Positions 41,871 through 51,316 are shown, counted from the first letter of the stretch. The stretch is DNA of 64,000 nt from Faecalibacterium prausnitzii (GCF_003287495.1 NZ_PRLE01000005.1:62001-126000), one strand, 5' to 3'. Notes: generated by a model not told the origin, from the sequence alone. A program made the numbers and translations.

Positions 41871-43844
41871 ATGACTTTTAACGAACTGAATCTGTCCGCC
41901 CCCCTGCTGCGTGCCATTGCGGAGGCGGGCTACGAAACGCCCTCGCCCATCCAGGCCAAAGCCATTCCGCCGGTGCTGGAAGGACGGGATTTAATGGGCT
42001 GCGCCCAGACGGGCACCGGCAAGACCGCTGCTTTCGCGCTGCCCATGCTGGACCGCCTCAATGCCGCCAAGCCCCGCAAGCCGGGTGCCATCCGGGCGCT
42101 GATCCTCACCCCCACCCGGGAGCTGGCGCTCCAGATCGGGGAGAGCTTTGCCGCCTACGGCAAGTACCAGAAGCTGCGCGCCACCGTCATCTTTGGCGGT
42201 GTGGGCCAGGCTCCGCAGGTGGAGGCCATCAAAAAGGGCGTTGAGATCCTCATCGCCTGCCCGGGCCGGTTGAACGACCTGGTGGGGCAGGGGCTGGTGG
42301 ACCTCTCGAACATTGAAATTTTTGTGCTGGACGAAGCCGACCGGATGCTGGACATGGGCTTTGTCCACGACGTGAAGAAAGTGATCGCCAAGCTGCCCAA
42401 GCAGCGCCAGAACCTCATGTTCAGCGCCACCATGCCCAAAGAGATCGAGCAGCTGGCCGCCGGCATCCTGCAAGACCCGGCGTTCGTCAAGGTGGACCCG
42501 GTCTCCAGCACCGTGGACCGCATCGACCAGAGCCTGTATTTTGTGGAGAAAGGCAACAAGAAGTTCCTGCTGCCCTGGCTCATCAAGAACCTGAACCCGC
42601 CGGTGGTCAACGCACTGGTGTTCAGCCGCACCAAGCACGGCGCGGATAAGATCGCCAAAGACCTCAACAAGCAGGGCATCCCTGCCGCCGCCATCCACGG
42701 CAACAAGAGCCAGTCCGCCCGCGTGGCGGCGCTGGAGGGCTTCAAGGCCGGCAAAACAAAAGTGCTGGTGGCCACCGATATCGCGGCCCGCGGCATTGAC
42801 ATCAGCGAGCTGTCCCATGTCTTCAACTACGACCTGCCCGAGGTGCCCGAGACCTATGTCCACCGCATCGGGCGCACGGCCCGCGCCGGCGCCGACGGCA
42901 CGGCGGTGAGCTTCTGCGCACCCGAGGAAAAAGAGTATCTGGCCGGCATCGAAAAGCTGAACCGCCGTCAGATCCCGGTCATCTCCGGCCACCCCTGGGA
43001 CGGCGTGCCCGCCCCGGTAAAAGCAGCGCCCCCGGTGCGGGGCAGAAAACCCAAGATGGAGGCCGTAGCCGAGGCCCCGGTTGAAAAGCCTGTAAAAGCC
43101 GCCAAGGCGGAAAAAGCACCCAAAGCAGAAAAAACCGCGAAAGCGGCAAAGGCCGTCAAGGCCGAACCCAAAGCCCAAAAGGCAAACGCGACCCCCAAAA
43201 TCGAAGCAAAAGAGGAACATCTCATGGACGAAAACCAGAAGCGCACTCCCGGCGGACGCAATGAAAACCGCCGTTCCAATAATAACCGCCGCCGTGAGGG
43301 CGGCGCCGCGCAGGCCCCGAGCCGCGGCAGCAACGCACAGCCCAAGTTTGACCCCCACTTTGTCAGCGCCCCGGAGACGACTCCGCTCCGCCCGGCCAAG
43401 AAGAATCTGAATCAGAATGCTGCCCCGGCCGCCAAGCCCGCCGCCCCGGTGCAGAGCAATAACGGCCCCAAGAGCGAGAACAACAGCCGCCGTGACCGCA
43501 ATGCCCGCGGCAGCCGCAATGACCGGAATGACCGCGGTGCCCGCCCGGCCCAGAACCAGAGCGGTAGCCAGAACGAGCCCCGGAATGCACAGCCCGGCAG
43601 CCAGCCGCAGGCAAACCGCCGTGGCAGCGCGTTCAGCGCGGGGCAGGGGGCAGGCCGCCCGGCCCGTGCCCCCAAGGCCGAGCCCAGCCGCCGGGGCCGT
43701 GTGGCCGCCGCCAAGGACGAAGACCCGGGCCTTGTCCTCATCAGCCGCCGCCCGCCGCAGCAGAAGTTTACCAACTTTGAAGAGTATATGAGCGCCCACG
43801 GCGGCGCAACGGCCCCCATTGAGGACCACAGCGAGGAAGTGTAA
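41871..43844 (+). CDS. DEAD-box RNA helicase with long disordered tail
   Basis: A 657-residue RhlE-like ATP-dependent RNA helicase for ribosome assembly or RNA turnover. Motifs in order: Q motif (TPSPIQ), Walker A AQTGTGKT (45-52), [23 protein letters not shown] and [10 protein letters not shown]. The core ends near residue 375. The remaining about 280 residues are low complexity: first Lys/Ala repeats ([16 protein letters not shown]), then Asn/Arg/Gly/Pro-rich sequence with RGG-like and RRG motifs, then an acidic end. Such tails often bind RNA or drive condensates. The stop overlaps the rlmA start (TAATG). Confidence 0.92.
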   Translation: MTFNELNLSAPLLRAIAEAGYETPSPIQAKAIPPVLEGRDLMGCAQTGTGKTAAFALPMLDRLNAAKPRKPGAIRALILTPTRELALQIGESFAAYGKYQKLRATVIFGGVGQAPQVEAIKKGVEILIACPGRLNDLVGQGLVDLSNIEIFVLDEADRMLDMGFVHDVKKVIAKLPKQRQNLMFSATMPKEIEQLAAGILQDPAFVKVDPVSSTVDRIDQSLYFVEKGNKKFLLPWLIKNLNPPVVNALVFSRTKHGADKIAKDLNKQGIPAAAIHGNKSQSARVAALEGFKAGKTKVLVATDIAARGIDISELSHVFNYDLPEVPETYVHRIGRTARAGADGTAVSFCAPEEKEYLAGIEKLNRRQIPVISGHPWDGVPAPVKAAPPVRGRKPKMEAVAEAPVEKPVKAAKAEKAPKAEKTAKAAKAVKAEPKAQKANATPKIEAKEEHLMDENQKRTPGGRNENRRSNNNRRREGGAAQAPSRGSNAQPKFDPHFVSAPETTPLRPAKKNLNQNAAPAAKPAAPVQSNNGPKSENNSRRDRNARGSRNDRNDRGARPAQNQSGSQNEPRNAQPGSQPQANRRGSAFSAGQGAGRPARAPKAEPSRRGRVAAAKDEDPGLVLISRRPPQQKFTNFEEYMSAHGGATAPIEDHSEEV

Positions 43845-44689
43845 TGGGCACCGCTGCGTTTGCACCCTGGTGCTGCCCGCTGTGCGGGGCACCGCTTGCC
43901 GGGGATGTGACCCTGAAATGCCCCTCCGGCCACTGTTTTGACCGCGCCAAAGAGGGCTATTGGCACTTACTGCCCGTCCAGAATACCCGGACGAAAGCCC
44001 CCGGCGACAGCAAGGAGATGGTGGCCGCCCGCCGCGCGTTCCTGAGTGCCGGGTATTACGGCATCTTCGGGCAGGCGCTGGGGGAGCTGTGCCTGGAATA
44101 CGGCATCCCCGCCGCACAGGAAACTCCCCTCCGCCTGCTGGATGCAGGCTGCGGCGAGGGCTGGTATGACCGCTGCATCGCGCGGCAGTTTGCCGCTGCC
44201 GCCCGTCCGCTGGAGCTGGCCGGGTTTGATATTGCCAAGCCCGCCGTGCGGCTGGCCGCCAAGGCTCTGCCCACGGCCCGGTATGCGGTGGCGTCCAGCT
44301 TCCACCAGCCGGTCAAAACCGGCTGGGCCGACCTGCTGCTCAACTGTTTCTCGCCTTTTGCGCGGGAAGAGTTCCTGCGGGTGCTCCGCCCCGGCGGACG
44401 GATGATCTACGTCGTGCCCGGAGCGGAACATCTCTACCAGATGAAAGCCGTTTTGTACGCGGAGCCCTATAAAAACCCGGTGCAGGAGGTGGCCTACGAG
44501 GGCTTCCGCCCCATCGGGGAGCGGGAAGCGCGCGGCACCATCACCGTGCCTGCCTCCCAGCTGGAGGCCCTGTTTGCCATGACGCCTTACTACTGGAAAA
44601 CGCCCCGGGACGGCGCTGCCCGTCTGGCCGCTCTGCCGGAGCTGACCACGGAGATTGCATTCCGGTTCCTGGTGTTTGAAAAACGGTGA
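43844..44689 (+). CDS. rlmA: 23S rRNA (guanine-N1)-methyltransferase RlmA-like
   Basis: A 281-residue SAM enzyme. N-terminal zinc finger ligands Cys11, Cys14, Cys26 and His30 (CCPLCGAPL, CPSGHCFD, then KEGYWHLL), then the methyltransferase fold with SAM motif LLDAGCGEGWY, NCFSP and RVLRPGGRMIYVVPG. RlmA(I) modifies G745 and RlmA(II/TlrB) G748 of 23S rRNA; which one applies here is not decided. Translationally coupled to the helicase, suggesting joint work on ribosome maturation. Confidence 0.88.
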   Translation: MGTAAFAPWCCPLCGAPLAGDVTLKCPSGHCFDRAKEGYWHLLPVQNTRTKAPGDSKEMVAARRAFLSAGYYGIFGQALGELCLEYGIPAAQETPLRLLDAGCGEGWYDRCIARQFAAAARPLELAGFDIAKPAVRLAAKALPTARYAVASSFHQPVKTGWADLLLNCFSPFAREEFLRVLRPGGRMIYVVPGAEHLYQMKAVLYAEPYKNPVQEVAYEGFRPIGEREARGTITVPASQLEALFAMTPYYWKTPRDGAARLAALPELTTEIAFRFLVFEKR

Positions 44690-44696
44690 CAAAATA

Positions 44697-44735
44697 ACGG
44701 AAAAGCGCCCAGTCATTAACTGGGCGCTTTTCCGT
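44697..44735. terminator. Bidirectional terminator
   Basis: ACGGAAAAGCGCCCAGT pairs with ACTGGGCGCTTTTCCGT; it separates rlmA and the converging ECF S-component gene. Confidence 0.9.
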
Positions 44736-44772
44736 TGTGTGAGCACGGCGGGGGGAGCCGTGAAAGAAGAAT

Positions 44773-45426
44773 TTACTTGGTTTCGCCCTTGGTCAGGAGC
44801 TTTGCACGCTCCAGAGCGGGACGCAGAGCCAGGTACAGGATGACGACGCAGACAGTGGAGGCCACACTGTTGACGAGCGTGACGCCGCCGGCGATCTTGG
44901 ACAGGGCCTGTGCCACGGTGTATTCCTGGCCGAAGATGAACACGTTGCGGAAGTAGCCGAGGAACGGGTCCGTCAGGACATTGAGGAACAGGCCGGAACC
45001 GGCGGCCACGATGACCTTGACCAGATAGCCTTTCTCATGGGCGTTCCGGTCGCGGAGCTTGAAGACCTTGTGGGCCACGGCACCGCAGGTGATGCCGATG
45101 ATGAATTTCAGCACAAAGGTGGTGATGGCGTAGCCCGGGTCACCGGCCAGGATATCGGCCAGAGCCAGACCAATGGCACCGGCCAGACCGCCGGAGACGC
45201 CATCCAGCAGCAGAGCCGTCAGGGCCGTAAAGGTGTTGCCCAGATGGAACGAGGAGCCGCCGTAGAACGGGATGCGGAAGAACAGGTAAGCCACAAGGCT
45301 CAGAGCGGCCATCACGCCGGTCAGGGCCAGCTCGTGGACGGTAAAGGTGCGCTTGTACAGCACACTGGCAAAGACGATCAGGATCACAACGACTGCCAGC
45401 AGCAGCCACATTACAGTGGTAGACAT
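44773..45426 (-). CDS. ECF transporter substrate-binding (S) component
   Basis: A 217-residue membrane protein with about six helices, typical of ECF S-components that bind vitamins and dock to a shared EcfAA'T module. Seen: SSFHLGNTFTALTALLLDG and GGLAGAIGLALADIL. An extra N-terminal helix (WLLLAVVVILIVFASVLY) precedes the core. The divergent neighbour is a MocR-type regulator; in Firmicutes such regulators often control vitamin B6 uptake (PdxR with PdxU-type S-components), so pyridoxine is a candidate substrate, by inference. GGAGGG precedes ATG 45426. Confidence 0.82.
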   Translation of the reverse strand: MSTTVMWLLLAVVVILIVFASVLYKRTFTVHELALTGVMAALSLVAYLFFRIPFYGGSSFHLGNTFTALTALLLDGVSGGLAGAIGLALADILAGDPGYAITTFVLKFIIGITCGAVAHKVFKLRDRNAHEKGYLVKVIVAAGSGLFLNVLTDPFLGYFRNVFIFGQEYTVAQALSKIAGGVTLVNSVASTVCVVILYLALRPALERAKLLTKGETK

Positions 45427-45566
45427 CAGATGATTCCCTCCAATTTTAAGGTCTTACGAACTTGTCGGGGCGGGGCCCCTCCATCTTGCCTTGCAAGACC
45501 GTTCGTTTCGCTTCAAAGCCCCACTGGGGCTTTGATTGCTTCGCAACCGCTTACCCACCGGAATAG

Positions 45567-45660
45567 TTGACATTTCTGCTCCGATCGGGTATGCTCCTAT
45601 TATACGCAGAACTGACACCATGGAAATACCCAGAATAAAGATTTTTTATGGGGTCAGTTC
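45567..45660. promoter_or_regulatory. Divergent promoter region with inverted repeat (MocR operator candidate)
   Basis: Plus strand: TTGACA (45567-45572), 17 bases, TATGCT (45590-45595). Minus strand: TATAAT (45604-45599) with TTTCCA 16 bases upstream. Inverted half-sites GAACTGACACC (45609-45619) and GGGGTCAGTTC (45650-45660), matching at 10 of 11 positions, are well placed as MocR binding sites. Confidence 0.6.
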
Positions 45661-45690
45661 GGGCCTTTGCCCAAAAAGAGGAGGGGTTTT

Positions 45691-47148
45691 GTGTTCCATT
45701 TGACCACAGCACTGGACGCGGCTTCCGCTGTGCCGCTGTATGAGCAGCTGTATCAGAGCCTTGCCGCCGAGATGCGCGCCGGGGCGATCCCGGCAGGCAC
45801 CCGGATGCCCGGCAAACGGCGGCTGGCGGCGGAGCTTTCTGTCTCCGTCAACACGGTGGATGCCGCGTATCAGATCTTAGCGGCGGAGGGCTATCTGGAG
45901 CCAAAGGAGCGCAGCGGCTTTTATGTACAGGAATATCTGGCTCTACCTCCCCGGCCAGAACGTGCTCCGGGCACTCCGGCAAAGCCCATGGAGCCGGAAG
46001 CGCCTGCCGGGGAGGCCGCACCGCCCTCTCCGCCGGTCCGGTATGATCTTTCCACCCGGGGCGTGGACCCGGCGCTCTTCCCGTTCCGTACCTGGGCGCG
46101 GCTCCAAAAGGAGCTGCTCTACTCCTCGCCGGAGCTGCTGACCCACGGCGATGCTCAGGGCGACTGGGAGCTGCGGCAGGCGCTGGCGGATTATCTGGAA
46201 GAATACCGGGGCGTGCAGTGCTCGCCCCAGCAGATCGTGGTGGGAGCCGGCCTGGAATACCTGCTGGGCCTGCTGGCCCCGCTGCTGCCCGGCAAAGCCG
46301 CCGTGGAGACCCCCGGGTACCCCCGCGCCAAACAGGTGCTGGAGAACAATGGCGTGGAGTGCTGCTGTCTGCCCGTGGACGAAGACGGCCTTTCCATCGA
46401 AGAACTTTCCCGGTCCGGGGCGTCGGTCTGCTACGTTACCCCCAGCCACCAGTTCCCTACAGGCGTCACCATGCCGGCGGGCCGCCGGGCCGAGCTGCTC
46501 CACTGGGCGGCCAAGCGCCCCGGGGAGCGGTATATTATTGAGGATGACTACGATTCTGAGTTCCGTTTTGACACCCGCCCCCTGCCCAGCCTGCAGGGGA
46601 TGGCGGGGGCCGACGGCCCGGTGGTCTACCTTTCCACCTGCTCCCGGAGCCTGGCCCCCAGCATCCGGATCGCCTATATGGTGCTGCCGGAGCACCTGCT
46701 GCCCGCCTGGTGGAAGACCTACCGCCTCTATGCCAGCACGGTGGGCCGGTTTGAGCAGCAGACGCTGGCCCGGTTTATCACCGAGGGGTATTTTACCCGG
46801 CATCTGGCCCGGGAGCGGGTGGCTTACAAGGCCCGGCGGGATGCCCTGACGGCAGCCCTGAACGCTGCCTTTGCCCCCGGGCAGCTGCGGCTGGCGGGGC
46901 TCCATACCGGCCTGCACCTGCTGGCCTCCCTGAAAAATGCCCCGCCGGATGAAGCCCTCCGCCGGGCTGCCGAGGCCGAGGGAGTGCGGCTGAACCTGTT
47001 GAGCGATTACGACCTGACCGGAGCCCGGCACCAGACCGGAACGCTGGTGCTGGGTTACGGCTCGCTGGACGATGCCGCCTGCGCCTCGGTGGGCCAGACG
47101 TTGAAGAGGGTCTGCACGGAGGCCCGGGAAGCATCCGTCAACCCGTAA
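45691..47148 (+). CDS. MocR/GntR-type regulator with aminotransferase fold, PLP lysine replaced
   Basis: A 485-residue protein: GntR winged helix (about 10-80; AGAIPAGTRMPGKRRLAAELSV, SVNTVDAAYQIL) and a class I aminotransferase-like domain (about 110-485) with TPSHQFPTG and EDDYDSEFRF. Where PLP-dependent MocR proteins have S-K-x-L with the Schiff-base lysine, this one reads STCSRSLAPS: Arg319 (CGG, 46645-46647). It may bind PLP non-covalently or another ligand. GTG 45691 is preceded by AGAGGAGG; the TTG at 45667 is upstream of that site and is rejected. The last 94 bases overlap a gene on the other strand. Confidence 0.85.
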   Translation: MFHLTTALDAASAVPLYEQLYQSLAAEMRAGAIPAGTRMPGKRRLAAELSVSVNTVDAAYQILAAEGYLEPKERSGFYVQEYLALPPRPERAPGTPAKPMEPEAPAGEAAPPSPPVRYDLSTRGVDPALFPFRTWARLQKELLYSSPELLTHGDAQGDWELRQALADYLEEYRGVQCSPQQIVVGAGLEYLLGLLAPLLPGKAAVETPGYPRAKQVLENNGVECCCLPVDEDGLSIEELSRSGASVCYVTPSHQFPTGVTMPAGRRAELLHWAAKRPGERYIIEDDYDSEFRFDTRPLPSLQGMAGADGPVVYLSTCSRSLAPSIRIAYMVLPEHLLPAWWKTYRLYASTVGRFEQQTLARFITEGYFTRHLARERVAYKARRDALTAALNAAFAPGQLRLAGLHTGLHLLASLKNAPPDEALRRAAEAEGVRLNLLSDYDLTGARHQTGTLVLGYGSLDDAACASVGQTLKRVCTEAREASVNP

Positions 47149-47978
47149 AAGCGGCGGGTGGGGTTCCACGCGCCGGGCAGCGCGTCGGCGGAAACGGCGG
47201 CATTGCCGTTGGCCAGAAACTCCAGCGTGCTTTCAAGTGTCAAGAAGTCCTGCGCCGTCAGGTCGGTCAGCAGCTCCGAGCTGTGGGCCCGGAGGGCCGC
47301 AGGGAGGGTCGTGGGGAGCAGTTCAAGATCTTGCCGGAAAAACGCGTCCCACACCGCCGCCCGGGCGGCAGCCCGGTGGCTGGGCGGGAGGGTGCCGTCT
47401 TTGTCCCACCCGGAAAAGAGGCTCTGCGCCTCCCGGGCCGAGAGAGCCTGCACCCCGCCGGAAAGGCCGCACTGGGCCAGCTCGTCGGCGGTGAGCGCGC
47501 CGGAAAAGCCCACCCGCAGCATCCCGTACCGGTCCGCGATGGCGGCCAGGACACTGGGGGAGAGAGCGAGATAGCGGGTGGTCTCGGGCAGAGCCAGAGG
47601 CTCCAATAAGGCTTCCCGGCAGCGGGCTGGGCCGGCCGCGGCATAGCACTGGGCCAGCGTGGCCTCCCCCTGCCCAAAGGGGATGGCAGTCTCCGCAGGC
47701 AGCGCCGCCAACCGGATGCAGTTCTGGCTGGCGTTGAGGTAGAGCAGCACGAAGCCCGGCTGCTCGCCTGCGGTGCAGACCAGCAGGGTGAGCTGGTTTT
47801 CGGTCTTTGGCATCCGGACAGCCACCCCGCTCTGGGGTTTGGCGGCCAGCTTGGTGCGGAGGGACTGCCGGGTGAGCAGGATGGTGCCGCCCACCAGCGG
47901 CAGCAGTACCAGAAGCGCTGCCCCCAGTGCGGCCCAGAACGGCTGCCAGCCGCGGGTTTTATCGTGATGAGAATGCAA
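47055..47978 (-). CDS. LCP-like membrane-anchored protein
   Basis: A 307-residue protein with one N-terminal membrane helix (about 12-36, FWAALGAALLVLLPLVGGTILL) and an extracellular domain that resembles a shortened LytR-CpsA-Psr (LCP) fold: LTLLVCTAGEQPGFVLLYLN, IRLAALPAETAIPFG, ATLAQCYAAAGPARC, LPETTRYLALS. LCP proteins ligate teichoic acids or polysaccharides to peptidoglycan, using conserved Arg/Asp residues; several usual charged positions are not evident here, so it may be a degenerate member. The TTG start is at 47978, next to a hairpin. It overlaps the convergent MocR gene by 94 bases. Confidence 0.6.
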   Translation of the reverse strand: MHSHHDKTRGWQPFWAALGAALLVLLPLVGGTILLTRQSLRTKLAAKPQSGVAVRMPKTENQLTLLVCTAGEQPGFVLLYLNASQNCIRLAALPAETAIPFGQGEATLAQCYAAAGPARCREALLEPLALPETTRYLALSPSVLAAIADRYGMLRVGFSGALTADELAQCGLSGGVQALSAREAQSLFSGWDKDGTLPPSHRAAARAAVWDAFFRQDLELLPTTLPAALRAHSSELLTDLTAQDFLTLESTLEFLANGNAAVSADALPGAWNPTRRFYGLTDASRASVQTLFNVWPTEAQAASSSEP

Positions 47979-48018
47979 AACAGCCCATCCCCCTTTCAGC
48001 AGGAGGATGGGCTGTTTG
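47977..48018 (-). promoter_or_regulatory. Hairpin spanning the start region of the LCP-like gene
   Basis: AACAGCCCATCC pairs with GGATGGGCTGTT around a loop that holds the AAGGGGG ribosome-binding candidate; the 3' arm runs into TTTTGC with the TTG start. It can act as an attenuator or translation switch. Confidence 0.45.
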
Positions 48019-48269
48019 TCTGGCGGTTATACAGGATGCAAACTCTGAAAAATCGAAAAAAGTCATACCATATTAAAATTCATCTCCGGGCATGATGGAT
48101 GAAATTGCAGCATAAAATGGGAGAAAAACCTTGCGCGCGCCGGGAAAATATGATAAAGTTTTCTTATTGCAAACAATTGTTCTCGTGAGAAGAACAGGAC
48201 GCGCGGGGCACTGGGGGAAAGAGTGCAGCGCGGGTTCCAGAGGGTTTTTGTGTATAGAGAGGGAAACGT

Positions 48270-49826
48270 ATGGTAGAGTGGATCACGAAGATCAACGGGA
48301 TGGTCAACGGCATCGTCTGGGGGCCCATCGGGCTGGCGCTGCTGTTCTGCACTGGCCTGTGGATGACATTGCGCACCGGCGGCTTCCAGTTCCGCCGGGT
48401 GGGCCACTGGATGCGGCACACCATCGGCGCGGTGTTCACCAACAAGGAGGTCACCGCCCACACCAGCAAAGAGGACATGGCCATCAGCCAGTTCCAGAGC
48501 ATGTGCACGGCGCTGGCGGGCACCATTGGCACCGGCAACATCGTGGGTGTGGCCACGGCCATCGTCTCGGGCGGGCCGGGCGCCATCTTCTGGATGTGGG
48601 TCATGGCCATTCTGGGCATGATGACCAGCTTTTCGGAAAACGTGCTGGGCGTGTACTACCGCCGCAAAAATGAAAAAGGCGAGTGGTCCGGCGGTGCCAT
48701 GTATTACCTGACCGACGGCTTGGGCGCAAAGAAAGGCTGCAAAACGCTGGGCAAGGTGCTGGCGGTGCTGTTTGCCTGTTTCTGCATTCTGGCATCGTTC
48801 GGCATCGGCAACATGAGCCAGATCAATTCCATCGCGGGCAACATGAACGCCGCGTTCCACACGCCCTCCCTCGTCACGGGCGTGGCGCTGATGGTGGTCA
48901 CGGCCCTCATCGTGCTGGGCGGCCTCAAGCGGGTGGCCGCTGTCACCGAAAAACTGGTGCCCATTATGGCACTGTTCTACATCGTGGGCGCTGTGGTCAT
49001 CGTGGTGCTCCACGCGGGCAACATCCCGGCGGCATTCCGGGCCATCTTCCGGGGCGCGTTCAACCTGCAGGCCGCAGGCGGCGGCACGCTGGGCTACGGT
49101 ATCAGCCAGAGCCTGACCTGGGGCTTCAAGCGGGGCGCGTTCTCCAACGAGGCCGGCCTTGGCTCGGCCGTCATGGTCAATTCCTCCGCCAATGTGAAAG
49201 AACCCGTCCAGCAGGGCATGTGGGGCGTGTTTGAGATCTTTGCAGACACCATTGTGGTCTGCACCCTCACGGCACTGGTCATCCTGACCACCGGCGTGGT
49301 GGACATTGAGAGCGGCAGCGTGCTGGCAGGCGTGCAGGACAATGCGCTGGTGGGCCAGGCGTTCACAGCGGCCTTTGGCAGTTTTGGCCCCAAGTTCATT
49401 GCCATTTCGCTCCTCTTCTTCGCCTATTCCACGGTGCTGGGCTGGAGCCACTACGGCACCAAGGCTGTGGAGTATCTCTTCGGCCAGAAAGGCACCCGTG
49501 TTTACAAAGTGATCTTCGTGGGCATGGTGGTGGTGGGTGCCACCATGAAGCTGGGCCTTGCGTGGGATCTCTCCGACACGTTCAACGGCCTTATGATGAT
49601 CCCCAACCTCCTCGCGGTGCTGGCACTCTCCGGCACGGTGGTGCAGATCACGAAAAACTATCTCGACCGCAAGGTGAACGGGAAAGACATCCCGCCCATG
49701 TGGTCGGCTTTTGCCGAGTACCAGAAAGCCGAGGAGGCGGAAGCTGCCGAGGAAGCCAAGCAGGCACGGGAAGCGGAAGCACTGGCAGAGCTGGAGATTC
49801 TGGGCGGCCATGCAGTCAACGAATAA
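48270..49826 (+). CDS. Alanine/glycine:cation symporter (AGCS family)
   Basis: A 518-residue transporter with about eleven membrane helices. Family signatures: TALAGTIGTGNIVGVATAI with the substrate-binding glycines, FGIGNMSQINSIA, and WGFKRGAFSNEAGLGSA. The C-terminus adds an acidic, alanine/glutamate-rich helical tail of about 40 residues. GAGAGGGAAACGT precedes ATG 48270. It is a single-gene unit with a terminator 10 bases downstream. It imports alanine or glycine with Na+ or H+; specificity is not visible. Confidence 0.93.
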   Translation: MVEWITKINGMVNGIVWGPIGLALLFCTGLWMTLRTGGFQFRRVGHWMRHTIGAVFTNKEVTAHTSKEDMAISQFQSMCTALAGTIGTGNIVGVATAIVSGGPGAIFWMWVMAILGMMTSFSENVLGVYYRRKNEKGEWSGGAMYYLTDGLGAKKGCKTLGKVLAVLFACFCILASFGIGNMSQINSIAGNMNAAFHTPSLVTGVALMVVTALIVLGGLKRVAAVTEKLVPIMALFYIVGAVVIVVLHAGNIPAAFRAIFRGAFNLQAAGGGTLGYGISQSLTWGFKRGAFSNEAGLGSAVMVNSSANVKEPVQQGMWGVFEIFADTIVVCTLTALVILTTGVVDIESGSVLAGVQDNALVGQAFTAAFGSFGPKFIAISLLFFAYSTVLGWSHYGTKAVEYLFGQKGTRVYKVIFVGMVVVGATMKLGLAWDLSDTFNGLMMIPNLLAVLALSGTVVQITKNYLDRKVNGKDIPPMWSAFAEYQKAEEAEAAEEAKQAREAEALAELEILGGHAVNE

Positions 49827-49835
49827 AAAACAGCA

Positions 49836-49874
49836 AAACAAAGGGCGTCTGCCATGAGCGGACGCCCTTTTGTG
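49836..49874. terminator. Bidirectional terminator
   Basis: AAAGGGCGTC pairs with GACGCCCTTT over an 11-base loop, with A and T runs on each side. Confidence 0.85.
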
Positions 49875-49877
49875 GTA

Positions 49878-51143
49878 TCAGCGTTTCTTTTTGGGGTTTG
49901 AAGGCCTTTGGGGCCGGGCAGGCTTTGCCGCACTGCGCCCGGCCACCAGGCCGCTGCCAAAAGCCCAGTGGAGGTTGAACCCGCCGCAGCTGCCGGCGCA
50001 GTCCAGCGTCTCGCCCACAAAGTAAAGGCCCGGGCAGCCCTGGAACTGGAACCGCTCGTCCATTTCGTTGAGGCAGAGGCCGCCGCCGGTGGTCTGGGCC
50101 TGCTTCCAGCCGCAGGGGGTCAGCCCCTCAAACCGCCAGTGTTTGGCCGTGCGGGCCAGCGCCTGCCATGCCTGCGGGGGCAGGGCGTGGAGGGACGTTT
50201 CCGGCAGCCGTGCCGCCGCCCAGAGGGCCCGGCCCAGCTTGGGGTGGACAAGGCCCAGCCAGAATTCCGCCGGGCTGTCCCCGGCAAGGCGGGGCGGGCG
50301 GGCCGCAAACAGGGCGGCAAGGGCCGCTTCGTCCAGCGCGGGGAAGAGGTCCAGCTCCACGGCGGGCTGTTTCGGCCCACGGCCCGGGGCCAGCAGGCCG
50401 GACAGCTGCATGATGCAGATGCCGGAGAGGCCGTAGTCCGTAAACTGGACCTCGCCGGTCTCTGCGGCCAACAGAGTTTTGCCATCCAGCAGGGAGGCCG
50501 TGGCTTTGGCCCGGATGCCCGCCAGTGCTTTCTGTGGCTTTGCAATTTGCAGAGCGGTCAGGCAGGGGTAAAGGGGGGCCAGCTTTCCGCCGCACTGGGC
50601 GGCAAAGGTGGTGCCAAAGCCGTCGGTGCCAAACTGGGGCCCGGCGGCCGCGCCCATGGCACAGATGACGGCGTCCGTCCGCAGGCTCTCGGGCTGGCCG
50701 TCGGCATTGACAAACTGGACGGCGTACCCGCCCCGGCTCTGGCTCAGGGTGCGGACGGTGCACCCGCAGCGGATGCGGACGTTGTATTTTTCCAGATGGT
50801 GCTCCAGCAGGGCAAGCACGTCTGCCGCCTGGTTGGAGTAGGGGTACACCCGCCCGGCCTCGTCGGTGCGGGTGTAGAGGCCGAGCGACTCAAACCAGCC
50901 CAGCGGGTCGGCCGCGTTGACGGCAGCCAGCAGAGGCTTGAGCCCGGCCGGGTCCGAGGTGAAATACCGCTCGGGCGCGATGCCGGTGTTGTCCAGATTG
51001 CAGCGGCCATTGCCGGTGGCCAGCAGCTTTTTGCCGGGTTTTGCATTCCGCTCCAGCACCGTCACCCGCGCCCCGGCCCGCGCTGCCGCCAGTGCGGCGG
51101 CAAGCCCGGAGGCTCCGCCGCCCAAAACCAAAACCTGCTGCAT
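49878..51143 (-). CDS. HI0933/BaiN-like FAD-dependent oxidoreductase
   Basis: A 421-residue flavoprotein. N-terminal Rossmann fold VLVLGGGASGLAAALAAARAG binds FAD, then PGKKLLATGNGRCNLDNT, the family signature. C-terminal GEXXDXXGXXGGXN motif is present as VGETLDCAGSCGGFNLHWAFG. Related BaiN of gut Clostridia reduces 3-oxo-4-cholenoic acids, but most members have no known substrate, so the name is by family only. ATG 51143 has GGGAGAGGGCGG upstream; an upstream ATG (51179) is in the promoter region and is rejected. Confidence 0.88.
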   Translation of the reverse strand: MQQVLVLGGGASGLAAALAAARAGARVTVLERNAKPGKKLLATGNGRCNLDNTGIAPERYFTSDPAGLKPLLAAVNAADPLGWFESLGLYTRTDEAGRVYPYSNQAADVLALLEHHLEKYNVRIRCGCTVRTLSQSRGGYAVQFVNADGQPESLRTDAVICAMGAAAGPQFGTDGFGTTFAAQCGGKLAPLYPCLTALQIAKPQKALAGIRAKATASLLDGKTLLAAETGEVQFTDYGLSGICIMQLSGLLAPGRGPKQPAVELDLFPALDEAALAALFAARPPRLAGDSPAEFWLGLVHPKLGRALWAAARLPETSLHALPPQAWQALARTAKHWRFEGLTPCGWKQAQTTGGGLCLNEMDERFQFQGCPGLYFVGETLDCAGSCGGFNLHWAFGSGLVAGRSAAKPARPQRPSNPKKKR

Positions 51144-51288
51144 CTTTTTCCGCCCTCTCCCTGTACATTGCAGTATCAAAACGTGGTTTTATTGTAACAT
51201 ACACGTCAGGGAAACGCAAACGCCGAAAAACGGCAAAGATGTGGCAAAGACATAGAATTTCTTGCCCAGATTTTGGAAGAATCGTGTA

Positions 51289-51316
51289 TTGACGGATTCT
51301 GGAAATCTGGTATATT
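51289..51316 (+). promoter_or_regulatory. Promoter of the diguanylate cyclase gene
   Basis: TTGACG (51289-51294), 16 bases, TATATT (51311-51316). Confidence 0.65.

Noticed and set aside
41991..44117. 708-codon antisense frame over the helicase and rlmA
   Set aside because: Low-complexity shadow caused by the codon bias of the real genes; no ribosome site or family similarity.
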